12,273 nucleotides of DNA from UBA3222 sp002363035 (GTDB lineage Bacteria > Verrucomicrobiota > Verrucomicrobiia > Opitutales > UBA9783), in NCBI GenBank assembly GCA_946646575.1, contig CAMPCR010000027.1, positions 1 to 12,273 on the forward strand, in the 5' to 3' direction. The translations under genes and the position numbers were made by a program. Positions 5,506 through 12,273 of the stretch are shown in pieces (position 1 is the stretch's first letter; the number at the start of each line of letters is the position of its first letter). The notes beneath the pieces are model-generated. The model ran no database searches. It was not told the DNA's origin and saw only the letters and a program-made list of their open reading frames with translations.

Positions 5506-7961
5506 AAGTCGGGCAACTTCGAAACCTTTTCGTAACATTCGATGACATCGCCCGTGCACAAGGGTTCCGACAGGTTACCGAGTTCAATGCCGCATTCGTA
5601 CCCCGATTTGACTTCGTTCACATCGTCCTTAAAGCGTTTCAGGGTAACGATTTTCGTATCCGCCAACACTTGCCCCTTACGAACCAACCGCGCCAACGCA
5701 CCGTGCACCATCTTCCCGGCGACTACCATGCAACCGGCAATCGAGCGCTTTGCCACCGTGAACAGTTGGCGAACTTCCGCCGAACCGAGTTTGTTTTCCG
5801 ACCACTCGGGATCGAGCAGTTCGCGCATGGCATTTTTGACCTCATCGATCAGTTCATAAATGATATTATGTTGCAAAATCCGTACGCCGTCGTGCTTTGC
5901 CGCCGCCTGCGCGCCGTTCTCAAGCTTCGTGTTAAAACCGACAATGACCGCTTGTGAGGCGTGCGCCAAATGAATATCGTTGAGTGTTATTTGCCCGACG
6001 CCCGAATCCACAATCGTCAAATCCACCTTTTTGCTCTGGATTGCCGATAAACAATCAACCAATGCTTCAACGCTGCTGTGAACATCGCCGCGGATAATGA
6101 CGCGCAAAACCTTCTGTTCTTTGGCGTCCAATGCCGCCATTAACTCTTCGACGCTTTGAATTTTCCGCGCATCGCCCGTTTCGGAGGCTTGTTCGGAACG
6201 CGCCACTTCTTCCGCTTCCCGACGGGCTTCTTTCTCGTTCTTGGCGGTATGAAACGTTGCACCTGCCGTCGGCGCATCCGACCAACCGAGTACTTGCACG
6301 GGGGTTGAGGGTCGCGCCTCCTTAAGCGTTTTGCCGTTTTCGTCCAGCAACGCGCGGGCTTTGCAGACCCTGGATCCGCACACCAACGCATCACCGGAAC
6401 GCAAGGTTCCTTTATTGACAATCACCGTTGCCGTCGCACCGCGCCCCGCTTCGATGCGCGATTCGATGACGACGCCTTCCGCCGCGCCCTGCGGATTGGC
6501 TTTCAAATCCATCATTTCCGCCTGGAGCAGGATGAGTTCTAACAACTGATCGACATTGGTGCCTTTCAGGGCGGAAATGCCGACGCAGAGCGTTTGCCCG
6601 CCCCAGTCTTCCGACATAATGCCGTGCTTTTGCATCTGCTGTTTGACGCGATCCGAATCCGCGCCCTTGGCATCGATTTTGTTGATTGCCACCACCACGG
6701 GAACGTTTTCCTTTTGTGCGAACCGCAGGGCTTCCTCCGTCTGCGGCATGAAACCGTCGTCCGCCGCTACCACCAACACCGCGATGTCGGTAACCGTCGC
6801 ACCGCGCTGTCGGATTTTCGAGAAAGCGGCATGCCCGGGCGTATCCAGAAAGGTAATCTTCTTGCCGTTTGCCTCTACCTGATAAGCACCGACGTGTTGC
6901 GTAATGCCCCCCGCTTCCTTCGCCGCCACGTGCGCCTTGCGGATGGTGTCCAAAAGTGTCGTTTTGCCGTGATCCACGTGCCCGAGAATGCACACAATCG
7001 GCGGGCGCGGTTCCAGCAACTTCGATTCGTCGATTTTCGGCGCTTCCTTCGGCTTTTGGGCGATATTATCCTGCGTGCGGCGTTTAAAAATCAACTCCGC
7101 GCCGTGCTTTGCCGCCAGCTTTTGAGCGACGGTTTCGTCCATCACCTGGTTGATGGAGGCGAAAATGCCCTGCTGCATCAGCTCGGAAATCAAACGGAAC
7201 GGCTTTACGTCCAGCAACATCGCCAGTTCGCGCAACACCAGCGGCGGCTTAACCGAAAGCGTCTTTTTTTTTGTCGGTTCCGACGGTACATCTTCAACCT
7301 TCGGACGCTGAAACAAATCCGTCGGAACGGGTGGCGCCGTCAGCGGCTTGGGCTTCGAAAAAGTCGGCAGCGGCGGCGGTTTCGGCGCGGATAACGAAGG
7401 TTTGACCGTTGCCGAAGATACGACCGACGTCAGCGGAACATTCGGCTTCGCACCGAACGCATTCGGCTTTGGCGCAAACATTCCCGCTCCCGAGGACGCG
7501 AACGGGTTTAACTTCGGTGCAACCGACGGTTTTGGTTTAAAGAGTAAAGGCGGAGGCTTCGGTGCCGTCAGCGACGGAGTATTTTTTAACGGTCTTTGAG
7601 AACCAAAACCCGAAACGGGCGACAAAGGTGAACCCGACGTCATCGGAACCTTCGGGAGCGCCGACACGGGTGCTTTCGGCGCGTTTGACAACGGCGGACG
7701 CGGCAAACGAACCTGCGGAGAGCGAAGCGGAGCGCGCGGCGTCGGAAGACGTACACTCGAAGCGGTCTGTTCTGCTGTCGGGGAGGACGGGGTGTCGTTT
7801 GAACGAACCTTTTCCCATATCGCGGACACCTCGCGATCCGAAACAAGGTCGGTTGCACCTTTGACGGATATCCCGCCGGCGCGCAGTTTTTCGATCAAAA
7901 CTTCATTTGACACGCCCAATCGGCGTGCCGCCATGTAAAGCCTGATCTTCTGTTCGTTCAT
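5502..7961 (-). CDS. infB: Translation initiation factor IF-2
   Basis: IF-2 is the GTPase that places fMet-tRNA on the 30S subunit and promotes 50S joining. From the ATG at 7961 the protein is 819 aa. An IF2_N helical domain (about 4-50, starting MNEQKIRLYMAARRLGV) is followed by a long Pro/Lys/Ala/Ser-rich linker (about 50-235), a second IF2_N-like domain (about 241-292), the G domain (about 320-490), then the beta-barrel and C-terminal tRNA-binding domains. All GTPase motifs are intact: GHVDHGKT (327-334), GGITQHVGA (351-359), DTPGHAAF (373-380), NKID (427-430) and SALKG (463-467). An upstream in-frame ATG at 8000 lies inside nusA and adds 13 basic residues, so 7961 is preferred. That start sits 7 bp after the nusA stop but has no clear ribosome site, which suggests coupling to nusA translation. 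The linker contains internal repeats, listed separately. Confidence 0.97.
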   Translation of the reverse strand: MNEQKIRLYMAARRLGVSNEVLIEKLRAGGISVKGATDLVSDREVSAIWEKVRSNDTPSSPTAEQTASSVRLPTPRAPLRSPQVRLPRPPLSNAPKAPVSALPKVPMTSGSPLSPVSGFGSQRPLKNTPSLTAPKPPPLLFKPKPSVAPKLNPFASSGAGMFAPKPNAFGAKPNVPLTSVVSSATVKPSLSAPKPPPLPTFSKPKPLTAPPVPTDLFQRPKVEDVPSEPTKKKTLSVKPPLVLRELAMLLDVKPFRLISELMQQGIFASINQVMDETVAQKLAAKHGAELIFKRRTQDNIAQKPKEAPKIDESKLLEPRPPIVCILGHVDHGKTTLLDTIRKAHVAAKEAGGITQHVGAYQVEANGKKITFLDTPGHAAFSKIRQRGATVTDIAVLVVAADDGFMPQTEEALRFAQKENVPVVVAINKIDAKGADSDRVKQQMQKHGIMSEDWGGQTLCVGISALKGTNVDQLLELILLQAEMMDLKANPQGAAEGVVIESRIEAGRGATATVIVNKGTLRSGDALVCGSRVCKARALLDENGKTLKEARPSTPVQVLGWSDAPTAGATFHTAKNEKEARREAEEVARSEQASETGDARKIQSVEELMAALDAKEQKVLRVIIRGDVHSSVEALVDCLSAIQSKKVDLTIVDSGVGQITLNDIHLAHASQAVIVGFNTKLENGAQAAAKHDGVRILQHNIIYELIDEVKNAMRELLDPEWSENKLGSAEVRQLFTVAKRSIAGCMVVAGKMVHGALARLVRKGQVLADTKIVTLKRFKDDVNEVKSGYECGIELGNLSEPLCTGDVIECYEKVSKLPDL

Positions 7962-7968
7962 CGTTTTT

Positions 7969-9210
7969 TCAGGATGCGGCTTTCTCTTTTGCCGTCGCAA
8001 GAACCGCCCGGGCTTCTTCCGACGTCAAACCGACGGCGGTCAAATCCTCTTCGGATGCTTCAGCAAGTGTTTCCGTGTCCGTAATCCCCGCCTCCACCAG
8101 ACGTTCGGCGACGGCTTCCGAAAGGTTCAGTTGCAACAGTGTCTGAACCGCCTGCGCCTTTTTATCTTCAAAGTTCAAACCGACGCGCTGCGCATGATCG
8201 ACTTGGATTTCGTAACCGATCAGACGCGACGCCAACCGTAAATTGCGACCGCTTTTGCCGACAAAAATCGCGAAATCCTTTTCCTCCAGGCTGAACGTAA
8301 CAACGCGATTGGCTTCGTCGATGTGCAACGACTGCGGAACCGCCGGGCGTACCACCTCTAAAACCAACGTTCGGATATCTTCGGAATAACGCACCACATC
8401 GACCTTTTCCTGCCCCAAATCCTTTAAAACACCTTTAATACGGGAACCGTGCGAACCGATGCAGGCACCGACCGGATCGATGCGCGAATCGTGCGTATCG
8501 ACGCAGAGCTTCGTTCGAAATCCCGGATCGCGCGCAATCGCCTTAATCTCAATCAAACCGTCCGCCAACTCCGCGATTTCGCACGTCATCAGCGCCTTGA
8601 TGAAATCGGGATGCGCCCGTGTCAGCATCAGCTCGGGACCGCGCGGTGTCTCCTTAATGCCCTGCAATAAACAGGTGATGCGGTCGCCGGGATTGAAATG
8701 TTCGCTCCAAATCGCTTCGTTTCGAAACAGCGTGCCTTCCGCCTTGCCGAAGTCGATCGTGATGTTGCCGCGCTCCTGAAAGCGCACGACGCCCGAAAGA
8801 ATACTGCCGATGCGATTGCGAAACTGTTCGTAAATATGCTGTTTTTCGTGAAAACGCACTTGCTGCATAATCAGCTGTTGTGCGGTCTTGGCGGCAATAC
8901 GTCCCAAAACGGACGGATCGATCGGCTGTTCGAAAATGTCACCCAAAGCAATTTCGGGATTTTGCTGCCGTGCCTTCGTAATATGAATTTCGTCATCGGG
9001 ATCGGTCACCGAATCAACGACCTTAAATTGCGCCCACGCCTTCAATTCGCCTGTCCTCGGATCGATTTCCACGCGCACCGTTTGTCGGCAATCCGCACTT
9101 TTTTTGGCGGCACTGCTGACGGCTTCGGCAATCAGAGCAATCATGTCCGCGCGCGCAATGCCTTTTTCGTGCTCCATGTATTCCAAAACGGGCAACAAAT
9201 CACTCTTCAT
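7969..9210 (-). CDS. nusA: Transcription termination/antitermination factor NusA
   Basis: NusA binds RNA polymerase and the emerging RNA and tunes pausing, termination and antitermination. The 413-aa protein shows the normal order: N-terminal polymerase-binding domain (about 1-135), S1 domain (about 136-198), KH1 with DPVGACIGSHGSRIK (245-259), and KH2 with FVGKSGRNLRLASRLIGYEI (316-335). A C-terminal acidic helix-hairpin-helix domain follows (about 355-413, SEAVAERLVEAGITDTETLA). The segment HPDFIKAL ... ADGLIEIKAIARDPG is also characteristic. The ATG at 9210 is fixed by a GGAGG ribosome site six bases upstream. It heads the nusA-infB-rbfA cluster. rimP, which commonly sits just before nusA, is missing; thiD lies there instead, after a 174-bp gap. 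Confidence 0.97.
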   Translation of the reverse strand: MKSDLLPVLEYMEHEKGIARADMIALIAEAVSSAAKKSADCRQTVRVEIDPRTGELKAWAQFKVVDSVTDPDDEIHITKARQQNPEIALGDIFEQPIDPSVLGRIAAKTAQQLIMQQVRFHEKQHIYEQFRNRIGSILSGVVRFQERGNITIDFGKAEGTLFRNEAIWSEHFNPGDRITCLLQGIKETPRGPELMLTRAHPDFIKALMTCEIAELADGLIEIKAIARDPGFRTKLCVDTHDSRIDPVGACIGSHGSRIKGVLKDLGQEKVDVVRYSEDIRTLVLEVVRPAVPQSLHIDEANRVVTFSLEEKDFAIFVGKSGRNLRLASRLIGYEIQVDHAQRVGLNFEDKKAQAVQTLLQLNLSEAVAERLVEAGITDTETLAEASEEDLTAVGLTSEEARAVLATAKEKAAS

Positions 9211-9216
9211 AGACCG

Positions 9217-9221
9217 CCTCC
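9217..9221 (-). promoter_or_regulatory. Shine-Dalgarno site of nusA
   Basis: GGAGG on the minus strand lies six bases before the nusA ATG at 9210. It is the clearest ribosome binding site in the window and settles the nusA start. In the same gap a perfect -35-like TTGACA (9250-9245, minus strand) is seen, but the hexamer 17 bp later (TTTTCT) is a poor -10 box, so I do not call that promoter. Confidence 0.8.
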
Positions 9222-9384
9222 AGAAAAACGAATGCGGATGCGAATGTCAACGATGATTGAGGGGAGGCGGAAACGCGGCGAAATTTCGGGTGCGGCAGAA
9301 TAATAAAATATCCGTTCCTGCTGTTTTTTGCCCACATAAATGATTTTCACAAAGCGTTGCGTTGTGTTTTTACACTCCGAGAAT

Positions 9385-10176
9385 TCAAAGGTTCTTCCTG
9401 ATATTCCACCCATGGTCGATCGGCCCGTAACCGTGTCCGAGACGAAGATTTGCTTTCAAGGCTCCCGTCACATAATCTTTGGCGCGTTGGACGGCGGTCG
9501 GCACATCGCAACCGTCGGCAAGAAAAACGGCAATCGCGGACGACAGCGTACAGCCTGTTCCGTGAGTGTTTTGCGTTGAAATATGTTCGCCGTAAAACCA
9601 ATGAAATTTCCCCTGATCGTACAGGACATCATCGGCATCGGATGAACGATGCCCGCCTTTGAGTAACACGGCACAGCCGAAAGTGTCCGAAAGTTGTTTT
9701 GCCGCCGCTTCCATGGCGGTTTTGTCGGGAATTTCCTTTGTAAGAAGGGCTTCGGCTTCGGGAAGGTTCGGCGTAATGATGCGCGCCAAGGGAAAGAGTT
9801 CCTTTTTTAATGCATCGACGGCTTGCGGTTGAAGCAATTTCGCGCCGCTCGAAGCGACCATAACGGGATCGAGAACCACATTTCGGGCGTTATAACGGCG
9901 CAATTTTTCGCCGATGACATGCGCCAAATCGGGAGAGAAAACCATGCCGATTTTGACGGCATCGGGCGGAATGTCCGTAAAAACCGCATCCAGTTGTTGC
10001 GCAAGAAACTGTGGTGTTGACGGCTGGACGGTGGTTACGCCGATCGTATTTTGCGCCGTCATCGCCGTGAGAACGCTCATCGCGTAGGCTCCGTTCGCGA
10101 GAATAGTCTTAATGTCGGCCTGGATACCCGCGCCGCCGCTGCAATCACTCCCGGCAATCGTAAGAACCGTCTTCAT
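9385..10176 (-). CDS. thiD: Hydroxymethylpyrimidine/phosphomethylpyrimidine kinase
   Basis: ThiD phosphorylates hydroxymethylpyrimidine and then its monophosphate, giving the pyrophosphate that ThiE joins to the thiazole unit in thiamin synthesis. From the ATG at 10176 the protein is 263 aa, the usual length. It begins MKTVLTIAGSDCSGGAGIQA, the ThiD signature for pyrimidine binding. It also has LDPVMVASSG (102-111), TPNLPEAE (135-142), LLKGGH (171-176) and the anion-hole and catalytic motif HGTGCTLSSAIA (205-216). An upstream in-frame start at 10212 would add 12 residues unlike the family. thiE lies upstream in the same direction across a 192-bp gap that shows no clear promoter; nusA follows after 174 bp. 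Bifunctional ThiD activity is assumed from the family rather than seen. Confidence 0.95.
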   Translation of the reverse strand: MKTVLTIAGSDCSGGAGIQADIKTILANGAYAMSVLTAMTAQNTIGVTTVQPSTPQFLAQQLDAVFTDIPPDAVKIGMVFSPDLAHVIGEKLRRYNARNVVLDPVMVASSGAKLLQPQAVDALKKELFPLARIITPNLPEAEALLTKEIPDKTAMEAAAKQLSDTFGCAVLLKGGHRSSDADDVLYDQGKFHWFYGEHISTQNTHGTGCTLSSAIAVFLADGCDVPTAVQRAKDYVTGALKANLRLGHGYGPIDHGWNIRKNL

Positions 10177-10368
10177 GGAAAACAACGTGAAACGAACGGA
10201 TCGGAAGGTCAAAGGTTATTGTGTGGGATGGTGACGGTTTGCATGGCGAACGACAATTTGTCGAAAAACGTTACGGATAGACATACCTTCTCTGTCGGAG
10301 CATATGGAGGCTTTGAAAACCATCCTGCGATAATTTATGTATGCAAATTTAAAATGGAGGTTTTTGCC

Positions 10369-11016
10369 TCAACTTCCGAAGCACCTTTCGGCTTCCGTTC
10401 TTAATCGTTCGGCGGCGGTTTGAATGTCTTTTTGTGCGTAAATTGCGCTGATGACGGCGATGCCGCAAATGCCGCTGTCGTTTAATAAGGAAACGTTCTC
10501 AAGCGTAATGCCGCCGATGGCGACAACGGGAACGGAGACGGTGTTACAAATATCCCGCAAGGTCGAAAGCGAAACGCTCTCCGCATCGTTTTTACTGTTG
10601 GTCGGGAAAATTGCACCGACGCCGAGGTAATCGGCACCTGCACGTTCGGCTTCGAGCGCCTCTTCGACAGTTGAAGCGGAGACGCCGAGGATTTTATTGC
10701 CGATGCGCGCCCGAGTTGCGGCAATATCGCCGTCGCTTTGCCCGATGTGCACACCGTCCGCATCGCTTTTTAAGGCAATATCGACGTTGTCATTGATAAT
10801 CAACGGTACACCGTACGATCGACAGAGCGGTTTCAGTCGTCGCGCTTCTTCCAAAAAACATTCGGCATCCAGTTTTTTTTCGCGCAACTGCAAACAGGTC
10901 GTCCCGCCCTTCAAACTCTCTTCGACCGCTTCGTACAGAGAACCTCCATTCAACCACGTTCGATCGGTAATCGCGTAGAGAAGGAGTTGCTTTTTATGAA
11001 ATGCACGGCGAAACAC
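10369..11016 (-). CDS. thiE: Thiamin phosphate synthase
   Basis: ThiE condenses hydroxymethylpyrimidine pyrophosphate with thiazole phosphate to give thiamin phosphate. The 215-aa protein is of normal length for this TIM barrel. It shows LYAITDR (13-19), QLREK (43-47), INDN (74-77), ADGVHIGQSD (86-95), GVSAST (111-116), the phosphate-loop segment YLGVGAIFPTNSKND (130-144), AIGGI (166-170) and GIAVISAI (185-192). The start is GTG at 11016: a stop codon lies three codons upstream in frame, and no other ATG, GTG or TTG comes before the conserved core. A promoter lies directly upstream. I looked for a TPP riboswitch ahead of thiE and in the thiE-thiD gap and saw none of its conserved elements. 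Together with thiD it covers the pyrimidine-phosphorylation and coupling steps; no thiazole synthesis gene is in the window. Confidence 0.95.
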   Translation of the reverse strand: MFRRAFHKKQLLLYAITDRTWLNGGSLYEAVEESLKGGTTCLQLREKKLDAECFLEEARRLKPLCRSYGVPLIINDNVDIALKSDADGVHIGQSDGDIAATRARIGNKILGVSASTVEEALEAERAGADYLGVGAIFPTNSKNDAESVSLSTLRDICNTVSVPVVAIGGITLENVSLLNDSGICGIAVISAIYAQKDIQTAAERLRTEAERCFGS

Positions 11017-11021
11017 AGTTT

Positions 11022-11050
11022 CTTATACGTATTTTTGCAACAAAAGGCAA
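11022..11050 (-). promoter_or_regulatory. sigma70-type promoter of thiE, predicted leaderless
   Basis: On the minus strand, TTGCCT (11050-11045) is followed after exactly 17 bp by TATAAG (11027-11022), 4/6 and 5/6 matches to the consensus boxes. The -10 ends only five bases before the GTG start, so transcription should begin at about 11015-11016, on the start codon. An in-frame TAA overlaps the -10 box. The geometry is almost the same as at gpmA. Confidence 0.55.
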
Positions 11051-11146
11051 TGTTTTGGCGCACCCGTGAGCGATATTGTTGAAACGGCGGTTTTGAGCTT
11101 GCATTTTGCATCAAAGTATCTTCAATGAAGCTGTTTGTTGACAGAC

Positions 11147-11338
11147 ATGAACGATACCAAAAAAGAACAGCGTCCGTCGGTATTGGAGTTGACGTGGCGC
11201 GACACGGATAAACTGCGGCGTTTTACGACCGAAACAGGTAAGATTTTGCCGCGACGCAAGACACGCTTAACGGCGCATGAACAGCGGCATTTGACGCGCA
11301 TCGTCAAGCAGGCGCGCAACATGCTCCAAATGCTCTGA
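11147..11338 (+). CDS. rpsR: 30S ribosomal protein S18 (short form)
   Basis: S18 is a small-subunit protein that pairs with S6 on the platform of the 30S subunit and contacts 16S rRNA. The 63-aa product carries the S18 core: DTDKLRRFTTETGKILPRRK (residues 19-38) and QRHLTRIVKQARNMLQML, the equivalent of the conserved FxxExGKIxPRRxTG ... QRxLxxAIKRARxxxLLP. The family is usually about 75-80 aa; here the N-terminal tail is short and lacks the cysteine or zinc-type residues seen in some homologues. The ATG at 11147 is chosen; an in-frame TTG at 11135 is possible. No strong Shine-Dalgarno sequence is visible (only GAAG near 11127). The usual partners rpsF, ssb and rplI are not beside it. It is divergent from thiE. 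Confidence 0.92.
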   Translation: MNDTKKEQRPSVLELTWRDTDKLRRFTTETGKILPRRKTRLTAHEQRHLTRIVKQARNMLQML

Positions 11339-11413
11339 CGGCGGTCGGAGGAATGGGTTTGCCGTTGGAATTGAGGCGACTTCCTGTTAAGTTTTGAGAA
11401 CGTCGGAGTCTGA

Positions 11414-11436
11414 CGCAACCGTTGGGAAACGGGGCG
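11414..11436 (+). terminator. Hairpin downstream of rpsR, possible terminator
   Basis: CGC and CCGTT (11414-11423) pair with AACGG and GCG (11428-11436) around a GGGA loop, with a small internal loop (AA opposite G). A T-rich run, TTTTTGTTTT (11454-11463), follows 17 bases later, which is farther than in a standard intrinsic terminator. It lies about 75 bases after the rpsR stop. The core CCGTT-N4-AACGG recurs at 11590-11603. Confidence 0.35.
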
Positions 11437-11588
11437 TATGCCTGCGTATCCTGTTTTTGTTTTGTCATGCTTGGCGGGTACCTTTTGTACGTTGTATATT
11501 GAGGGTGTTGTTCTGCCAGTGAGGTGTTGAGTGAGATTGCTTCGACAACCGTGTAGCGTTGTTGCGAATACCCTCCGTGCGTTTGGGA

Positions 11589-11604
11589 GCCGTTTGTTAA
11601 CGGC
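11589..11604 (-). terminator. Perfect 6-bp hairpin after the small membrane gene
   Basis: GCCGTT and AACGGC flank a four-base loop, with no mismatch. Read on the minus strand it starts 11 bases after the stop codon (11618-11616) of the small membrane protein gene. No T-run follows, so it may be a transcript 3' end or a symmetric protein-binding site rather than a classic terminator. The remainder of the 11339-11615 gap shows no gene I can support. Confidence 0.4.
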
Positions 11605-11615
11605 ATCGATTTCGG

Positions 11616-11843
11616 TTAATGCATCAGTTGGATGGCGTTCAGGATCGCATTCACAAGGAAGAAGACGGCTTGTGCGATTTGCGGTTTCTCCTGTATCAAG
11701 TTGTACACCGTAAAGGAACTGTTCGCGATGAACCACAGGACAGAAGCCGGCGTGATCAGGTTTTGGGAATAAAATATCGTGCCGATCAATCCGACCGTCG
11801 TGCAAGTCCAGCCGAAAGTTTTCAAATTTAACCAACGTTTCAT
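11616..11843 (-). CDS. Small three-helix membrane protein of unknown function
   Basis: From the ATG at 11843 the product is 75 aa and is almost entirely membrane-embedded. Three hydrophobic helices are visible at about residues 10-27 (FGWTCTTVGLIGTIFY), 31-49 (TPASVLWFIANSSFTVYNL) and 55-73 (QIAQAVFFLVNAILNAIQL), with a basic start (MKRWLNLK) that suggests the N terminus lies inside the cell. The motif pattern GW...G, W...N....YN and PQI...FF.VN resembles compact three-helix half-transporter proteins, but I cannot assign a family or function. The in-frame region upstream to 12017 looks like non-coding sequence, so the short form is preferred. No clear Shine-Dalgarno sequence is seen; ATGAAACG occurs twice in a row around the start. 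It converges on rpsR and a hairpin follows its stop codon. Confidence 0.65.
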   Translation of the reverse strand: MKRWLNLKTFGWTCTTVGLIGTIFYSQNLITPASVLWFIANSSFTVYNLIQEKPQIAQAVFFLVNAILNAIQLMH

Positions 11844-12158
11844 CGTTTCATTTTTTCGCGGGCGATTGTTTGAAGGACACACATATAAAGAAGCCCTTTT
11901 CGTCAACGGCAGCCGGCGATTCGTTGTTTTGAAAGGATTATTCCCGCCCTTCCTTGGATTGACACTCAAAGTCGATAGGCGACATCCCCAAGAAGCAACT
12001 CCAAACACCCTGCTCACGTGTATTCTAACTCAGAAATCACGGAAACACAATCACGATGTGTCGTGCATATTTTTGCATAGGCGTGCAATGCATGAAAAAT
12101 CTCGCGGTCGGCGACGGTTCGTGCCATCAATCTGGAAAGGTTGCAAGTAATCCAAACC
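11844..12158. other. Divergent intergenic region (315 bp) without a recognisable gene
   Basis: This gap separates the small membrane gene (-) from the Sua5/YrdC gene (+). Open frames across it have no protein-like composition. I see -35-like hexamers, TTGACA (11959-11964, plus strand) and TTGACG (11906-11901, minus strand), but no good -10 box at proper spacing for either. A TGCAT-rich patch at about 12064-12093 contains several TGCA/GCAT repeats and an imperfect TTTTTGCAT...ATGCATGAAAAA inverted repeat that could be a binding site. Confidence 0.5.
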
Positions 12159-12273
12159 ATGAAAACCATTATCGGGACTTCCGTTGAAGAGGCGGTGCAT
12201 TGGTTGAAACGTGGCGAACCGGTTGCGTTGCCGACCGAAACCGTCTACGGATTGGCGGCACCGTTGTTTTCGG
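12159..12273 (+). CDS. Threonylcarbamoyl-AMP synthase (Sua5/YrdC family), N-terminal part (cut by window edge)
   Basis: The enzyme makes threonylcarbamoyl-AMP from threonine, bicarbonate and ATP, the first step of the t6A37 modification of ANN-decoding tRNAs. Only 38 codons lie in the window. The start MKTIIGTSVEEAVHWLKRGE is followed by PVALPTETVYGLAA, the family signature (PTETVYGL) that forms the nucleotide-binding entry of the YrdC fold. Whether it is the short TsaC type or the two-domain Sua5 type cannot be seen, so no symbol is given. The ATG at 12159 is the first in frame; no Shine-Dalgarno sequence is close (GGAAAGG is about 19 bases away). Confidence 0.88.
   Translation, partial: MKTIIGTSVEEAVHWLKRGEPVALPTETVYGLAAPLFS

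Noticed and set aside
6594..7394. Plus-strand open frame of 266 codons opposite infB.
   Set aside because: Antisense shadow of IF-2; its Arg/Gly-rich composition mirrors the IF-2 linker and G domain codons.
10351..10374. GAGG-N6-CCTC hairpin at the thiE stop codon, considered as a terminator.
   Set aside because: Only a four-base stem, overlapping the stop codon, and followed by mixed A/T bases rather than a T-run.
11017..11146. Possible TPP riboswitch upstream of thiE.
   Set aside because: The conserved CUGAGA and ACCUGA-type elements are not seen, and the thiE promoter leaves no leader.
11339..11615. Possible tRNA in the gap downstream of rpsR.
   Set aside because: No cloverleaf, acceptor stem or TTCGA/TTCAA-type T-loop in the right spacing could be built.
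11122..11835. Minus-strand open frame of 237 codons crossing rpsR and the small membrane gene region.
   Set aside because: It overlaps rpsR antisense and the membrane gene in another frame, and its composition is not protein-like.

Overview
The window is a bacterial chromosome segment made mostly of housekeeping genes, on the minus strand, with no phage, transposon, CRISPR array, rRNA or tRNA that I can see. The most likely host is a Gram-negative member of the PVC group (Verrucomicrobiota-like). The reasons are a UDP-sugar pyrophosphorylase of the UAP1/AGX type paired with a very long (about 665 aa) alpha-D-phosphohexomutase, a lineage-specific exported protein, and weak Shine-Dalgarno sequences at most starts. 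This placement is inference, at about even odds.

Layout. Positions 1-105 (-) hold the first 35 codons of a cofactor-dependent phosphoglycerate mutase (gpmA), with a strong promoter set so close that the transcript should start at the ATG. Positions 282-1544 (+) hold an unrecognised, cysteine-rich, probably exported protein, followed at once by a stable hairpin. From 5053 down to 1803 (-) lie two overlapping genes for UDP-sugar synthesis: the UAP1-like pyrophosphorylase and then the phosphohexomutase. From 9210 down to 5161 (-) lies a compact nusA-infB-rbfA cluster (transcription elongation, translation initiation, 30S maturation), with infB and rbfA sharing ATGA. From 11016 down to 9385 (-) lie thiE and thiD, two consecutive steps of thiamin phosphate synthesis. 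At 11147-11338 (+) is a short rpsR (ribosomal protein S18) standing alone. At 11843-11616 (-) is a small three-helix membrane protein, and 12159-12273 (+) is the start of a Sua5/YrdC threonylcarbamoyl-AMP synthase gene.

How they fit together. All genes from thiE to the phosphohexomutase run in the same direction. The 107-192 bp gaps between thiE and thiD, thiD and nusA, and rbfA and the pyrophosphorylase suggest separate transcription units or processed segments rather than one operon. gpmA and thiE both have promoter-like sequences whose predicted start point falls on the start codon, which suggests leaderless mRNAs in this organism. nusA instead has a clear GGAGG ribosome binding site.

No undescribed multi-gene system is visible. 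The most distinctive items are the exported cysteine-rich protein with its internal 15-bp tandem duplication, the leaderless promoter geometry, and a repeated CCGTT-N4-AACGG hairpin in the gap between rpsR and the small membrane gene.
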